In this document: positions 1-10,015 of the stretch, in pieces
Layout: each line of letters starts with the position of its first letter
Numbering within the stretch: position 1 is the stretch's first letter
Origin: Chitinophaga pinensis
GTDB lineage: Bacteria; Bacteroidota; Bacteroidia; Chitinophagales; CAIOSU01
Direction of reading: 5' to 3'
DNA: 64,000 nucleotides
NCBI GenBank assembly: GCA_945901065.1
Contig: CAMDKI010000005.1
Span: forward strand, 158,257 to 222,256
Position numbers and translations under genes: made by a program
The notes under the pieces: model-generated
What the model was told of the DNA's origin: nothing
Database searches by the model: none
Seen by the model: only the letters and a program-made list of their open reading frames with translations

Positions 1-2188
1 TGACTATGATGTTTTTAAAGCAGAACTAGACTACGTGAAACACGAAATAAGAGATGAGCTTTCTGGTGACCAAGGAGACGAGGAAAGCTACGACGAAGAA
101 GAGCGCCGAAGCTACGGTGCTGGTGGAGCTGCAGGTAAAAAGCAAGGTGCTGCAAAAAGTAAAACCCCTGTGCTTGACAATTTTGGCAGAGACGTGACGA
201 AATTGGCAGAGGAAGGTTCGCTCGATGCGATAGTTGGCCGCGCTACTGAAATTGAGCGAGTAAGCCAAATATTGAGCCGTCGTAAAAAGAACAACCCAAT
301 ATTAATTGGTGAACCAGGTGTGGGTAAAACCGCTATTGTAGAAGGCTTAGCGCTGCGCATTATCAAGCGTCAGGTTTCTCGCGTGTTGTTTGATAAGCGA
401 ATCGTAATGCTCGATTTAGCGGCCCTTGTAGCTGGTACCAAATATCGTGGCCAGTTTGAGGAGCGCATGAAAGCCATTATGAATGAGCTTGAAAAGAACC
501 GTGACGTTATATTGTTTATTGATGAGATACATACTATAGTTGGCGCTGGTGGTGCCACTGGCTCATTGGATGCTAGTAACATCTTTAAACCAGCATTAGC
601 ACGTGGTGAATTGCAATGCATCGGTGCATCTACATTAGATGAGTACCGCCAATATATTGAAAAGGATGGTGCTTTGGATCGTCGTTTCCAGAAGGTGATT
701 ATCGATCCGCCTTCTCCTGAAGAAACGATTCACATCTTGAACAACATCAAGCCTAAGTACGAAGATTTTCATAATGTAGCCTATTCTGAAGATGCTATTA
801 ATGCTACCGTGAAGTTGAGCGCAAGGTATATTACCGATCGATTCTTCCCAGACAAGGCTATTGATGTAATGGACGAAGTGGGTGCTCGCGTTCACTTAAA
901 GAACATCCACGTACCGGAAACCATTATCGACCTTGAGAAGAAGATTGAAGATATTAAGGTTCAGAAAAATCAGGTAGTTAAGAGCCAGAAATACGAAGAG
1001 GCTGCCCGCTTGCGTGACAGCGAAAAGAAACTTTTGGATGACCTAGAAAAAGCGAAAGTTGACTGGGAAGAAGAAACCAAGAACAAAAAATACCCGGTTA
1101 ATGAAGAGGATATAGCCGAGGTGGTAGCCATGATGACCGGTATACCGGTTAATCGTATTGCACAGAGCGAGAGCATTAAGCTTCTTTCTATGAAAGAAGA
1201 TTTGCAAAAAGCCGTAATAGGACAAGACGATGCCATTGCAAAAATTACTAAGGCTATACAACGCAACAGGGTAGGGTTAAAGGATCCGCGCAAACCCATT
1301 GGTACGTTCATTTTCTTAGGCCCAACTGGTGTAGGTAAAACCGAACTTGCCCGTGCTTTGTCACGTTATTTATTCGATACGGAAGATTCGCTAATCCGAA
1401 TTGATATGAGCGAGTACATGGAGAAATTTGCCATCACTCGTTTGATTGGAGCGCCTCCAGGATACGTTGGTTACGAAGAAGGTGGCCAATTGACGGAGAA
1501 AGTACGCCGTAAGCCATATTCAGTGATTCTTTTGGATGAGATTGAAAAAGCCCACCCTGATGTTTACAACCTATTGTTGCAAGTGTTGGACGACGGTATG
1601 CTTACTGATGGCTTGGGCCGTAAAATCGATTTCAAGAACACGCTAATTATCATGACCTCTAACATTGGCGCACGCCAGTTGAAAGACTTTGGTAAGGGTA
1701 TAGGTTTTGCTACTGCTACCCGCGAGAGCAATGGTGATGATTATGAGAAAGGCGTGATTGAGAAAGCACTGAAAAAAACCTTTTCGCCTGAGTTTTTGAA
1801 CCGCATTGATGATGTGATTATCTTTAATTCGCTGAAGAAAGAAGATATTTTCCAAATCATCGATATCGTATTGAAAGGTGTGTACAAGCGCCTTGCTGAT
1901 TTGGGTTACATCATTGAACTCACCGAATCTGGTAAGGATTTCTTAGCCGAAAAAGGTTATGACCCACAGTTTGGCGCTCGCCCATTGCACCGCGCCATAC
2001 AAAAATACCTTGAAGATCCATTGGCTGAAGAAATATTACGCGCCAATGTGAAAGAAGGCGATATTTTTCAAGTGGATAGGATAGGAGCCGATGATAAGCT
2101 TACCATTGTAATAAAAAAAGCTAAGGCTACTAAGAAGCTTGCTAAAAGCGAAGAGCAAGAGGACGAGAAAAAAGACGATAGCAAGTAA
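1..2188 (+). CDS. clpC: ATP-dependent Clp protease ATP-binding subunit ClpC (5' partial)
   Basis: This is an Hsp100 AAA+ unfoldase that feeds proteins to the ClpP peptidase in the cytoplasm. The frame is open from base 2, so the true start and the N-terminal Clp repeat domain lie left of the window; the GTG at 35 is internal. Seen in order: a charged, Gly/Ala-rich linker, a first AAA module with Walker A GEPGVGKT (about 308-331) and Walker B LFIDEIH, a UVR-type coiled segment (YEEAARLRDSEK, about 990-1030) that distinguishes ClpC from ClpA and ClpB, then a second AAA module with Walker A GPTGVGKT (about 1319-1342), Walker B VILLDEIEKAH and the sensor-2 motif GARPL. The Lys/Glu/Asp-rich tail is ordinary. 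A strong terminator follows directly. Identification is secure; only the 5' end is missing. Confidence 0.95.
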   Translation, partial: DYDVFKAELDYVKHEIRDELSGDQGDEESYDEEERRSYGAGGAAGKKQGAAKSKTPVLDNFGRDVTKLAEEGSLDAIVGRATEIERVSQILSRRKKNNPILIGEPGVGKTAIVEGLALRIIKRQVSRVLFDKRIVMLDLAALVAGTKYRGQFEERMKAIMNELEKNRDVILFIDEIHTIVGAGGATGSLDASNIFKPALARGELQCIGASTLDEYRQYIEKDGALDRRFQKVIIDPPSPEETIHILNNIKPKYEDFHNVAYSEDAINATVKLSARYITDRFFPDKAIDVMDEVGARVHLKNIHVPETIIDLEKKIEDIKVQKNQVVKSQKYEEAARLRDSEKKLLDDLEKAKVDWEEETKNKKYPVNEEDIAEVVAMMTGIPVNRIAQSESIKLLSMKEDLQKAVIGQDDAIAKITKAIQRNRVGLKDPRKPIGTFIFLGPTGVGKTELARALSRYLFDTEDSLIRIDMSEYMEKFAITRLIGAPPGYVGYEEGGQLTEKVRRKPYSVILLDEIEKAHPDVYNLLLQVLDDGMLTDGLGRKIDFKNTLIIMTSNIGARQLKDFGKGIGFATATRESNGDDYEKGVIEKALKKTFSPEFLNRIDDVIIFNSLKKEDIFQIIDIVLKGVYKRLADLGYIIELTESGKDFLAEKGYDPQFGARPLHRAIQKYLEDPLAEEILRANVKEGDIFQVDRIGADDKLTIVIKKAKATKKLAKSEEQEDEKKDDSK

Positions 2189-2218
2189 TTGCCGCTTAAT
2201 TTGTTTGTAAGAAGCTTT

Positions 2219-2257
2219 CAAGAGGCCGCCTAAAATTTTAGGCGGTCTCTTGCTTTT
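2219..2257 (+). terminator. Rho-independent terminator after clpC
   Basis: A near-perfect inverted repeat (AAGAGGCCGCCTAAAA paired with TTTTAGGCGGTCTCTT, 2220-2251) is followed by a short T run (GCTTTTTG). It sits about 30 bp after the clpC stop and separates it from the large adhesin gene. Confidence 0.85.
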
Positions 2258-2392
2258 TGTACCAATTGTCCTTTTAGCGCATTAGTGTAAAACTATTTGA
2301 ACATATTTTGTAACAAACCGAAACCTATTATGCTACAGGTCGTATAAGACAATGACCTTCTCAGGGTCGTCTCTTAACCAAACTCTAGTAGC

Positions 2393-5300
2393 ATGAAACC
2401 CATTCAACGGCTGGCACTTGCCATCCTGTGGCTTTTAGCAATGTCAGGTACCAGTGCCTACGCTCAGGTACATGCCGATTTTACGGCCGACAAAACTTCA
2501 TCCTGCAGTCCATTACTTGTAAGGTTTACCGATCAATCTACTGGCAACATCACTTCTTGGAAGTGGTCGCTGGGCAACGGTAACGTATCAACCCAGAAAA
2601 ATCCAGGGGCAATTTACCTTACCCCGGGTTACAAAACAATCACTTTGATTGTATCTGATGGGGTAACCAGTGATACAATTACCAAAACAAATTATCTTCA
2701 GGTTTTTAAAAATCCTGAAGCAAATTTTGTTGCAAGTGCCGTAACTGGTTGTGCCCCTACCGAGATTTGCTTTTTAGATTCTACGATTGTTGGCGATGCT
2801 CCTATATCTAGTTGGATATGGGATTTTGGCGATGGTCATAGCAGCACTGCACCACAGCCTTGTAATACTTACGCTCAAGGCGGTAGTTATTCAGTTACAT
2901 TAATTACCAAAGATTTGAATGGTTGTGAGAGCCAGAAAACGGTGACCAACCTAATCAATATTTCGTCTAAAATTAACGCCGATTTTACAAGCAACATTCA
3001 GTCGGCATGTAACCCACCGTTGAGTGTACAGTTTACCAATCTTACGCAATCGAGTTTACCATTATCATACCAATGGAATTTTGGCAATGCAACTAGCAGT
3101 AGCTCAACAAACCCTTCGGTTAGCTACAGCAGTGCTGGTGTTTACGATGTTTCGCTCATTATTCGCAACTCTATGGGTTGCAGAGATACGATATTGAAAC
3201 CAGGCTTTATTGCTATCGAAGATTTGGTAACAAACTTTACTAGCGATGTAACTAACGGTTGTGTGGGTGCACCTATTCAGTTTACCGATTTATCTACTTC
3301 TAACCCAAACATTTGGCATTGGGATTTTGGAGATGGCACTACAGACACGGTTGAGAACCCACTGCATAGCTATGCTGCAGCGGGAACCTATACGGTTTCT
3401 CTTTTTTCGGCAAACTCAAGTTCATGTGCCGATAGCGTAACATACACATCCTACATTACCGTTAGCCCATCGCCAATAGCCAATTTTGGAGGTAGTAATT
3501 TGCTTTCGTGCAATGTTCCGCTAACTGTTCAGTTCTACGATAGCTCATTAAATGCAGTATCGTGGTTTTGGGATTTCGGGGATAGCACCACCAGCACCTT
3601 GCAAAATCCTTCTCATACCTACATATCACTAGATACATTTGATGTTACTTTAACCGTAATGAACGTTGACAGTTGTGTTAGTTCCTTTACTATACCAAGT
3701 ATGGTAAAAATTGCTGCACCTGAAGCTATTATACATGCCGATACTACTCGCGGCTGCTCACCATTGCTGGTTAACTTCACCAGCGATTCGTCAATAAGCA
3801 ATAGCCCAGTGGTTGGTTGGTTTTGGAGTTTTGGCGACGGACAAATCAGCACCCAACAAAACCCTTCACATGTATTTACACAAGATAGTATTTACGACAT
3901 TACATTAATCATTTTTAACGCCGAAGGTTGCACCGATACGGTGGTGCGCAATAGTTACATTCGCGCAGGCAGCAAACCTACTGGTGAGTATACTTCCACC
4001 GATACTTCTATCTGTCTTTATTCGCCAATTGTGTTTACCGATTTATCGTCGAATAATGCAAATGAGTGGTTCTGGGATTTTGGCGACGGCGGCACTGCAT
4101 TAGATCAAGATCCTACCTATAGCTACTCTGATACAGGCTATTTTGATGTGAGACTTATAGTGGGCCACAACGGCTGCCGCGACACCATTATTAAACAGGA
4201 TTACGTATACATCTCTCCGCCCGATGCGCGCTTTACCGTTGCTCGCAACTGCGCCAATCCATACACAGTTTCGTTTATTGATAATTCTTTAGCACCAGAT
4301 ACTTGGTTCTGGAGCTTTGGCGACGGCACTACCAGCAATTCGCAAAACACCGTGCATACTTTTGCGGCTCGGGGCACATACGCTCCCACACTAACAGTAG
4401 AAGATACCGTTAATCAATGCTTTGACGTTGAAGCACTATCTATTAGAATTACCGATCCAGTTTCCAATTTTAGTGCTGATGCGGTAACAGGTTGTCGTCC
4501 ATTTACTACTACCTTTAGAGATAGCTCTATTGATGCGGCTAGTTATGCATGGAGGGTAGGAACCTTGACCTCGAACCTTAGAAATCCAACATTTACTTTT
4601 ACCGTTCCAGGTGTTTATGATGCACGCTTAATTATTACCGATGCAAATGGTTGTAGGGATACGCTTTTTCGCCCTGCTTACATTACCGTATTGGGCCCTA
4701 CAGCTAACTATGCAGGTGATCCAACCACTGGCTGTGCGCCACTTCCGGTTCAGTTCGGCGATTCTTCTACTGCGTTCATGTCGCCCATAGTTCGTTGGTC
4801 ATGGACTTTCGGCGATGGAGATAGCAGTACTGCACAAAACCCTTCGCATGTTTACGATTCAATTGGTAGCTACCGTGTTGGACTTACCGTAACCGACGCT
4901 AACGGCTGCGCCCATACCATACAGCGCTCAAATTACATAAGACCAACCTTTCCAAGGCCAGCATTTACTGGCGACACTTTGAGTTGTGTTGGTGCTCCAA
5001 CGAATTTTACAAATACTTCGATTGGCTCAACATTAACTTTCCTTTGGAATTTTGGTGATGGTGATACCAGTACCCTAAGTAACCCGACACATATTTATAC
5101 CCAAGAGGGCACTTATTCGGTTAGTCTAACTGCATATGATTTAAATGGTTGCGATAGCACATTTACCCGCACCTCTTATGTAGTTGTTCAAAATCCATCG
5201 GCAGATTTTACCGCAGATAGCACGAGTGTGCCATGTCCGCCATTACTCGTAAATTTCACCGACTTATCAAGCAATGATATTGTGGCGTGGGAATGGCATT

Positions 5301-8110
5301 TTGGCGACAACTCTAATGTGAGCAATTTGAAAAACCCATCGCATTTATATCTTACCCCGGGTAACTTTACTGTAACCTTAATTACTACTAATAGCAAGGG
5401 TTGCCAAGATACTACCGTTAAGGCCGACTTTGTGGTGGTTTTGGGTCCGAATGGCAATTTTACCTTTACACCACGAAATGCGTGTATTAACAACGAAGTA
5501 TTCTTTACCGCCACTACTACTAATACTGCAGTGCGCACTTGGGATTTTGGCGATGGTATTGTGCAAAACGCAGGCGATTCGGTTTTGCATACGTATGCTA
5601 ACTACGGAGTTTATAACCCAGTATTGATACTTGACGATGGACTCGGTTGTATTGTTCCACTCTCATCTACCGATTCGTTAGTTGTAGGTTATATCAGTTC
5701 TGATTTCGCAGCAAACAAAAATTACCATTGCTTTAATGGCACGGTTGCATTTGCCGATTCGTCAATAGCCTTGCCTGCTATAACCTCATGGAAATGGTTC
5801 TTTGGTGATGGCGATAGCAGCACCGCACAAAACCCAACCCATTATTATGCAGGACCTGGAGTGTATGATGTAATGTTAATTACAACCAACGGAAACTGCG
5901 TTGATACATTGCTTAAACCCAACTACATTGTAATAGATGAAGGTCCATTGCCATCATTTGATTTGTCGGTAATTTCAGGCTGTGTGCCACAATTGGTAAG
6001 CATAACCAATACAACACCTGCACCGGGCAACATGGCATCATGGAACTGGTCCTTTGGCAATGGTAGCACCGATACCGTTCAAAATCCATTTGATCAAACC
6101 TATACTGCGGTTGGCAATTATACCATCCAATTAATAGCAACTTCTTTGAGTGGTTGTATTGATACGGCTACCAAAGTATTGCCTGTGCATGCCCTTCCAT
6201 TTGTTAGCGCTGGCAATGATACTTTTGTATGTTTCAACGATAGCGTTGGGCTACTTGCAAGTGGTGCCGTATCTTATCAGTGGAGCCCAAGCGCTGGCTT
6301 AAGCAGCACTTCTGTTGCCAACCCTATGGCTGGTCCAGGACTTGATATAGATTATGTAGTATTAGGCACCGATAGCAATGGATGCCAGAGCAGAGATACT
6401 GTTTCTGTGGTTGTAAATCCGTTGCCAAAAGGCAGTATTACAGAAGACTTGGCTGTATGTATAGGCGAAAGCGTTGAACTTGAAGCTGGAGGTGGAACCA
6501 AATATGAATGGTCGCCAGTGGCAACCTTAAACTGCGACTCGTGTGCATTAGTAATATCTACTCCGTTGGCAACTACTATTTACCAGGTAACTATTACCAA
6601 CCAGTTTAAGTGTACCAATGTTCAGGATGTAACTGTAATGGTAAACCCTTACCCAACTGGCGTAATGTCTAGTGTTGAAAGTATCTGTTTTGGCGAGAGC
6701 ATTACTTTAGAATCTATTGGTGGTACTACTCAAGTTTGGGGACCAGCCGCCATGCTTGATTGCGACACTTGCGCTATAGTTACAGCAACGCCAAACATTA
6801 CCACCACTTACTCGGTAGCAGTTACAAACCAATATAATTGTACTGTTGAAGATACGGTGCTTGTTAATGTAAACCCTCTGCCAGTGGTAGCTGTTGTTGG
6901 CAGAACTGATATTTGCCGTGGCGAAACCATTGAATTGGTAGCATCGGGTGGGGCTACTTATAGCTGGACCCCTGCAACTGAACTTACCTGCGACGATTGC
7001 GCAAACCCATCGTTGCAGCCTGATAGCAGTGATATTTATAAGGTTGTTGCAACTACCGCATTTGGCTGCATGGATAGTACAACGCATACCGTAAATGTGC
7101 ATGATATTCCATCGGTGTCAACTATTGATGATGTAACACTTTGCGAGGGCGATAACATAGTTTTGGCGAGTAGCGAAAGCTTGGCCGCTAGGGTTGAGTG
7201 GTCGCCAGCATTGTACTTGGATGATTCATCATCATTGAGCCCTACACTAACACCTAAGGCTACAACTACTTATACTATAACTGTAGTTACTGACCAAGGC
7301 TGCACTGCAAGCGACAATGTTGCCGTAACGGTTATCAACAAAGTGATGGTCAGTTTGGATGCCTTTAGAGAGCTTTGCTACGGCGAAAGTGTGCAACTAA
7401 ATGTTGACATTTTGCAGGCGGGCAATCAAGGAGTAAACTATGTTTGGAATCCGATTAACTTTTTCAACGAGCAAAATACGCCTAACCCCATATTGACGCC
7501 TGATACTACTCGTACTTATACTTTAATAGCTTACAGCGGTTCATGTATACCCGATACACAAAACGTAACTGTGGTTGTAAATCCACTACCGGTGTTGGCC
7601 GAAGTGGAGGCTCGCAATGTGGTTGAAGGCACTCCAATGTCACTAAACATTCCAGTATTAGTGGGCAGCGCCAATACTTACAGCTGGACACCGAGCTATA
7701 ACCTTAGCTGTAGCGATTGTGAGAGGCCATCACTAGTAGCAAACCAAACAGAAAATTACAGCTTATTGATAACCGACGAAAAGGGTTGCCAAGATGAAAG
7801 TACTATAACAATAAATGTTATTGGTCGCTGTGGCGACGACATATTTGTTCCTAACACCTTTACACCTAACCGCGATGGCAACAATGATGTGCTGCGTGTG
7901 CGTGGACTTACGGATAACGGATTGAAAATATTCAGGGTGTTTGATAGGTGGGGCAACTTGGTTTACGAAAGTAACGACATCAACGAAGGTTGGAACGGTA
8001 TTTACAACGGTAAACTATTAGACCCAGGTGTTTTTGTGTACTATTTCGAAGCTGTGTGTACCAATGGACTATCAGTAACGCGCCAAGGTAACGTTACCCT
8101 AATGAAGTAA
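2393..8110 (+). CDS. Giant PKD-repeat surface protein with T9SS type B (gliding-motility-associated, CHU_C) sorting domain
   Basis: A 1905-aa predicted secreted protein. A clean Sec signal peptide (residues 1-24, ending AYA before Gln25) is followed by about 15 PKD-type beta-sandwich repeats up to about residue 1270. Each carries a W-x-W-x-FGDG core and an NP-x-H-x-Y strand; repeats 1, 3, 9, 12 and 15 have degenerate cores. About 7 further Ig-like repeats follow with cores such as YSWTPATEL and TTTYTVTVT plus paired Cys. The last ~90 residues match the gliding-motility-associated C-terminal domain (VPNTFTPNRDGNND, VFDRWGNLVYES, GVFVYYFEA), a signal for type IX secretion. SprB-like adhesins have this general build. 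Likely an adhesin or matrix protein on the cell surface; ligand unknown. It stands alone between two terminators. Confidence 0.9.
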   Translation: MKPIQRLALAILWLLAMSGTSAYAQVHADFTADKTSSCSPLLVRFTDQSTGNITSWKWSLGNGNVSTQKNPGAIYLTPGYKTITLIVSDGVTSDTITKTNYLQVFKNPEANFVASAVTGCAPTEICFLDSTIVGDAPISSWIWDFGDGHSSTAPQPCNTYAQGGSYSVTLITKDLNGCESQKTVTNLINISSKINADFTSNIQSACNPPLSVQFTNLTQSSLPLSYQWNFGNATSSSSTNPSVSYSSAGVYDVSLIIRNSMGCRDTILKPGFIAIEDLVTNFTSDVTNGCVGAPIQFTDLSTSNPNIWHWDFGDGTTDTVENPLHSYAAAGTYTVSLFSANSSSCADSVTYTSYITVSPSPIANFGGSNLLSCNVPLTVQFYDSSLNAVSWFWDFGDSTTSTLQNPSHTYISLDTFDVTLTVMNVDSCVSSFTIPSMVKIAAPEAIIHADTTRGCSPLLVNFTSDSSISNSPVVGWFWSFGDGQISTQQNPSHVFTQDSIYDITLIIFNAEGCTDTVVRNSYIRAGSKPTGEYTSTDTSICLYSPIVFTDLSSNNANEWFWDFGDGGTALDQDPTYSYSDTGYFDVRLIVGHNGCRDTIIKQDYVYISPPDARFTVARNCANPYTVSFIDNSLAPDTWFWSFGDGTTSNSQNTVHTFAARGTYAPTLTVEDTVNQCFDVEALSIRITDPVSNFSADAVTGCRPFTTTFRDSSIDAASYAWRVGTLTSNLRNPTFTFTVPGVYDARLIITDANGCRDTLFRPAYITVLGPTANYAGDPTTGCAPLPVQFGDSSTAFMSPIVRWSWTFGDGDSSTAQNPSHVYDSIGSYRVGLTVTDANGCAHTIQRSNYIRPTFPRPAFTGDTLSCVGAPTNFTNTSIGSTLTFLWNFGDGDTSTLSNPTHIYTQEGTYSVSLTAYDLNGCDSTFTRTSYVVVQNPSADFTADSTSVPCPPLLVNFTDLSSNDIVAWEWHFGDNSNVSNLKNPSHLYLTPGNFTVTLITTNSKGCQDTTVKADFVVVLGPNGNFTFTPRNACINNEVFFTATTTNTAVRTWDFGDGIVQNAGDSVLHTYANYGVYNPVLILDDGLGCIVPLSSTDSLVVGYISSDFAANKNYHCFNGTVAFADSSIALPAITSWKWFFGDGDSSTAQNPTHYYAGPGVYDVMLITTNGNCVDTLLKPNYIVIDEGPLPSFDLSVISGCVPQLVSITNTTPAPGNMASWNWSFGNGSTDTVQNPFDQTYTAVGNYTIQLIATSLSGCIDTATKVLPVHALPFVSAGNDTFVCFNDSVGLLASGAVSYQWSPSAGLSSTSVANPMAGPGLDIDYVVLGTDSNGCQSRDTVSVVVNPLPKGSITEDLAVCIGESVELEAGGGTKYEWSPVATLNCDSCALVISTPLATTIYQVTITNQFKCTNVQDVTVMVNPYPTGVMSSVESICFGESITLESIGGTTQVWGPAAMLDCDTCAIVTATPNITTTYSVAVTNQYNCTVEDTVLVNVNPLPVVAVVGRTDICRGETIELVASGGATYSWTPATELTCDDCANPSLQPDSSDIYKVVATTAFGCMDSTTHTVNVHDIPSVSTIDDVTLCEGDNIVLASSESLAARVEWSPALYLDDSSSLSPTLTPKATTTYTITVVTDQGCTASDNVAVTVINKVMVSLDAFRELCYGESVQLNVDILQAGNQGVNYVWNPINFFNEQNTPNPILTPDTTRTYTLIAYSGSCIPDTQNVTVVVNPLPVLAEVEARNVVEGTPMSLNIPVLVGSANTYSWTPSYNLSCSDCERPSLVANQTENYSLLITDEKGCQDESTITINVIGRCGDDIFVPNTFTPNRDGNNDVLRVRGLTDNGLKIFRVFDRWGNLVYESNDINEGWNGIYNGKLLDPGVFVYYFEAVCTNGLSVTRQGNVTLMK

Positions 8111-8179
8111 AAAATAATAACTGCTAGAACTTAATGAGCTGCAGCAGATAAAGGTAAGAGAGTATTATTTGGTTAAGAG

Positions 8180-8219
8180 CATACAAGGCCTCTTCCTTTA
8201 CTGGGAGGGGCCTTGTATG
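8180..8219. terminator. Bidirectional hairpin between convergent genes
   Basis: A 17-bp stem with two G-U pairs (CATACAAGGCCTCTTCC with GGGAGGGGCCTTGTATG) around a TTTACT loop. It lies between the adhesin gene and the isochorismate synthase gene, which converge. No long T run flanks it, so it may work weakly in both directions. Confidence 0.7.
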
Positions 8220-8228
8220 TTATGATAG

Positions 8229-9314
8229 TTATAAAACACTAAGCAAAGTTTTTGCTTTTAGTTCGGTTTCTAGCCACTCGGCATCTGGATTACTATTGGC
8301 TGTAAGGCCACCGCCCAAATAAAGCGCAACATACCCATCAAATGCTTGCATGCACCTTAGGTTTACAAACAAATGAGTCACTTTGTTTGGGTTTACAGGT
8401 CCAAGCAGCCCTGTATAGTATGCACGATCGTGGGTTTCTAGGTTACTTATCAGTTTTAATGCTGCTTCCCTCGGCTGGCCAACAATAGCAGGAGTGGGGT
8501 GCAGCGCTTTTATAAAAGATTCAATGGCTGCATTATTATATTGCGTATGCCATTTAAACCTTGTAATCAAATGCAATAAAACCCCAGTTGAAACAGTTTT
8601 TGGGCCTTCCGTTTCCAATAAAGCATTAGGGAAGTAACTGCCAATTAGCCCTTTTATATTATCAGCAACAATTTGTTGTTCCTCTTGTTCCTTTGTTCCC
8701 CATTCAATCTTTTCTAACGGCATTCCATTATCGGCTTGCGTTCCAGCCAATGCTTCGGTTTGTGCAATACCATTGTCAACTTTTATTAGCGTTTCGGGTG
8801 TAGCACCAAGCCAAGTTCCCTCACCTGGAATAGTGACACAATAAACCATAACTGAAGGGTATTTAGTACACAGTTTCTTAAAGGTTTCCCACGGATTAAA
8901 ACTTACTGTTTCTTGTTTTTTAACTCTCGAAAGGATGACCTTTTCAAGTTTATGAACCTTCATTTCATCAATCATGCTTTTTGCTTGCTGCAAATAATGC
9001 GAATGAGATGTAACTGCTGGGTCTTTGCTATTTGCTGCCCAAGCAATATTGGGCAAATCTAATTTTTCATAATGCTCTAAAACATCTTCCGACGCTACAA
9101 CAATGAAGTAGGGAGTGCAACCTTTACTATTGGATGCAGGCACAAAGGCGAAACCTGTTTCATTCAATACCTCACCAATTGAGCCAATTTTTCTTGCCTC
9201 GCCAATTAGGTAATTAATCTTTTTTTGATAAGGTAATCGATAGAATACTAATGAATTACGACTATTATCCTCACATAACTGTTGAAGTATTTTGGTAGCT
9301 AATGAATTGCTCAC
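8229..9314 (-). CDS. menF: Isochorismate synthase (menaquinone pathway)
   Basis: A chorismate-binding enzyme that converts chorismate to isochorismate, the first committed step of menaquinone synthesis; cytoplasmic. Visible family motifs: KVILSRV, the GATPETLIKV strand, EALAGTQ, HPTPAIVGQPREAAL and the late YLGGGLTANSNPDAEW region. I chose the GTG start at 9314 (361 aa, beginning MSNSLATKILQ) because it places the conserved SLVFYRLP segment at the usual distance. An upstream TTG at 9368 would run into the 5' coding region of the divergent phosphatase gene. Siderophore isochorismate synthases are similar, but no siderophore genes are nearby while a full NADH dehydrogenase is, so the menaquinone role is inferred. 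Confidence 0.85.
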   Translation of the reverse strand: MSNSLATKILQQLCEDNSRNSLVFYRLPYQKKINYLIGEARKIGSIGEVLNETGFAFVPASNSKGCTPYFIVVASEDVLEHYEKLDLPNIAWAANSKDPAVTSHSHYLQQAKSMIDEMKVHKLEKVILSRVKKQETVSFNPWETFKKLCTKYPSVMVYCVTIPGEGTWLGATPETLIKVDNGIAQTEALAGTQADNGMPLEKIEWGTKEQEEQQIVADNIKGLIGSYFPNALLETEGPKTVSTGVLLHLITRFKWHTQYNNAAIESFIKALHPTPAIVGQPREAALKLISNLETHDRAYYTGLLGPVNPNKVTHLFVNLRCMQAFDGYVALYLGGGLTANSNPDAEWLETELKAKTLLSVL

Positions 9315-9331
9315 ACGACGATTGGATTTGT

Positions 9332-9339
9332 TATCTTTG
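9332..9339 (+). promoter_or_regulatory. Candidate -7 element for the histidine phosphatase gene
   Basis: TATCTTTG matches TAnnTTTG and ends only 9 nt before the ATG at 9349, implying an almost leaderless transcript. The best -33 candidate (ATTG, 9306-9309) is 22 nt away, slightly long. Confidence 0.4.
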
Positions 9340-9341
9340 TC

Positions 9342-9349
9342 CAAATTTA
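9342..9349 (-). promoter_or_regulatory. Candidate -7 element for the isochorismate synthase gene
   Basis: Reads TAAATTTG on the minus strand, a match to the Bacteroidota consensus TAnnTTTG, 27 nt before the GTG start. A TTTG (plus-strand CAAA, 9366-9369) lies upstream with a 16-nt spacer, shorter than the usual 19-20. It overlaps the phosphatase start codon by one base. Confidence 0.35.
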
Positions 9350-9969
9350 TGGCTAAACTAGTTGACAAAGAAATATACCTGGTAAGGCACGGCGAAACGG
9401 ACTATAACCGCAAGGGTATTGTTCAAGGTAGAGGTGTCAATTCGGAGCTTAACGAAAAAGGGAAGGCACAGGCATTGGCCTTTTATGATTTCTATAAGCA
9501 CCAGCCATTTGATCATGTTTTTGCCTCAATGCTTACCCGCACACACCAAACACTGGAGCCATTTGTCAAAGCTGGGCATAACCTGCTTAAGCATGCCGAA
9601 CTAGACGAAATAGATTGGGGTATGCACGAAGGGCAGGGCGGCGACCCTAAATTGGCAGAGGAATATCAATATCTTACCAATCGCTGGAGAGAAGGATTTC
9701 TGGAAGAAAAAATAGCAGGCGGAGAGAGCCCTTTGGAGCTGCAGTCGCGGCAAAGGGATTTTATTCATAACGTGCTGCCTAATTTCGAGAAAACCATCCT
9801 TATTTGTTCTCATGGTCGTGCTATAAGGTCGCTATTGTGTACTATGCTCCATGTTCCGTTGAGTAAAATGGACGATTTCCCGCATACCAACTTATCGTTG
9901 TACAAGCTGCATCAGTATGGTGATAAGTTTGAGGTAGTTTTGTTCAATAGCACTGAGCACCTCAAATAG
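9349..9969 (+). CDS. Histidine phosphatase family protein (phosphoglycerate mutase-like)
   Basis: A 206-aa cytoplasmic member of the histidine phosphatase superfamily. The catalytic LVRHGETDYN motif lies close to the N-terminus (the RHG His is the phospho-acceptor), and the second catalytic His is in ILICSHGRAIRSLL. The ATG at 9349 puts the RHG motif about 13 residues in, as usual for the family; an earlier start at 9292 would run across the divergent promoter region. Small members act on sugar phosphates, nucleotides or cobalamin intermediates, and the sequence alone does not settle the substrate. No cobalamin genes are near. Confidence 0.85.
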   Translation: MAKLVDKEIYLVRHGETDYNRKGIVQGRGVNSELNEKGKAQALAFYDFYKHQPFDHVFASMLTRTHQTLEPFVKAGHNLLKHAELDEIDWGMHEGQGGDPKLAEEYQYLTNRWREGFLEEKIAGGESPLELQSRQRDFIHNVLPNFEKTILICSHGRAIRSLLCTMLHVPLSKMDDFPHTNLSLYKLHQYGDKFEVVLFNSTEHLK

Positions 9970-10015
9970 TATTGACTTTTTCGCTAAATGATGCTAATTT
10001 ACTTATCAATAACAA

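Noticed and set aside
2393..8110. Regularly spaced repeated nucleotide words inside the adhesin gene
   Set aside because: They encode the PKD protein repeats; no constant repeat-spacer units, so not a CRISPR array.
9315..9368. TTG start at 9368 for isochorismate synthase
   Set aside because: It would overlap the phosphatase coding region and the candidate promoters; the GTG at 9314 gives a family-like N-terminus.
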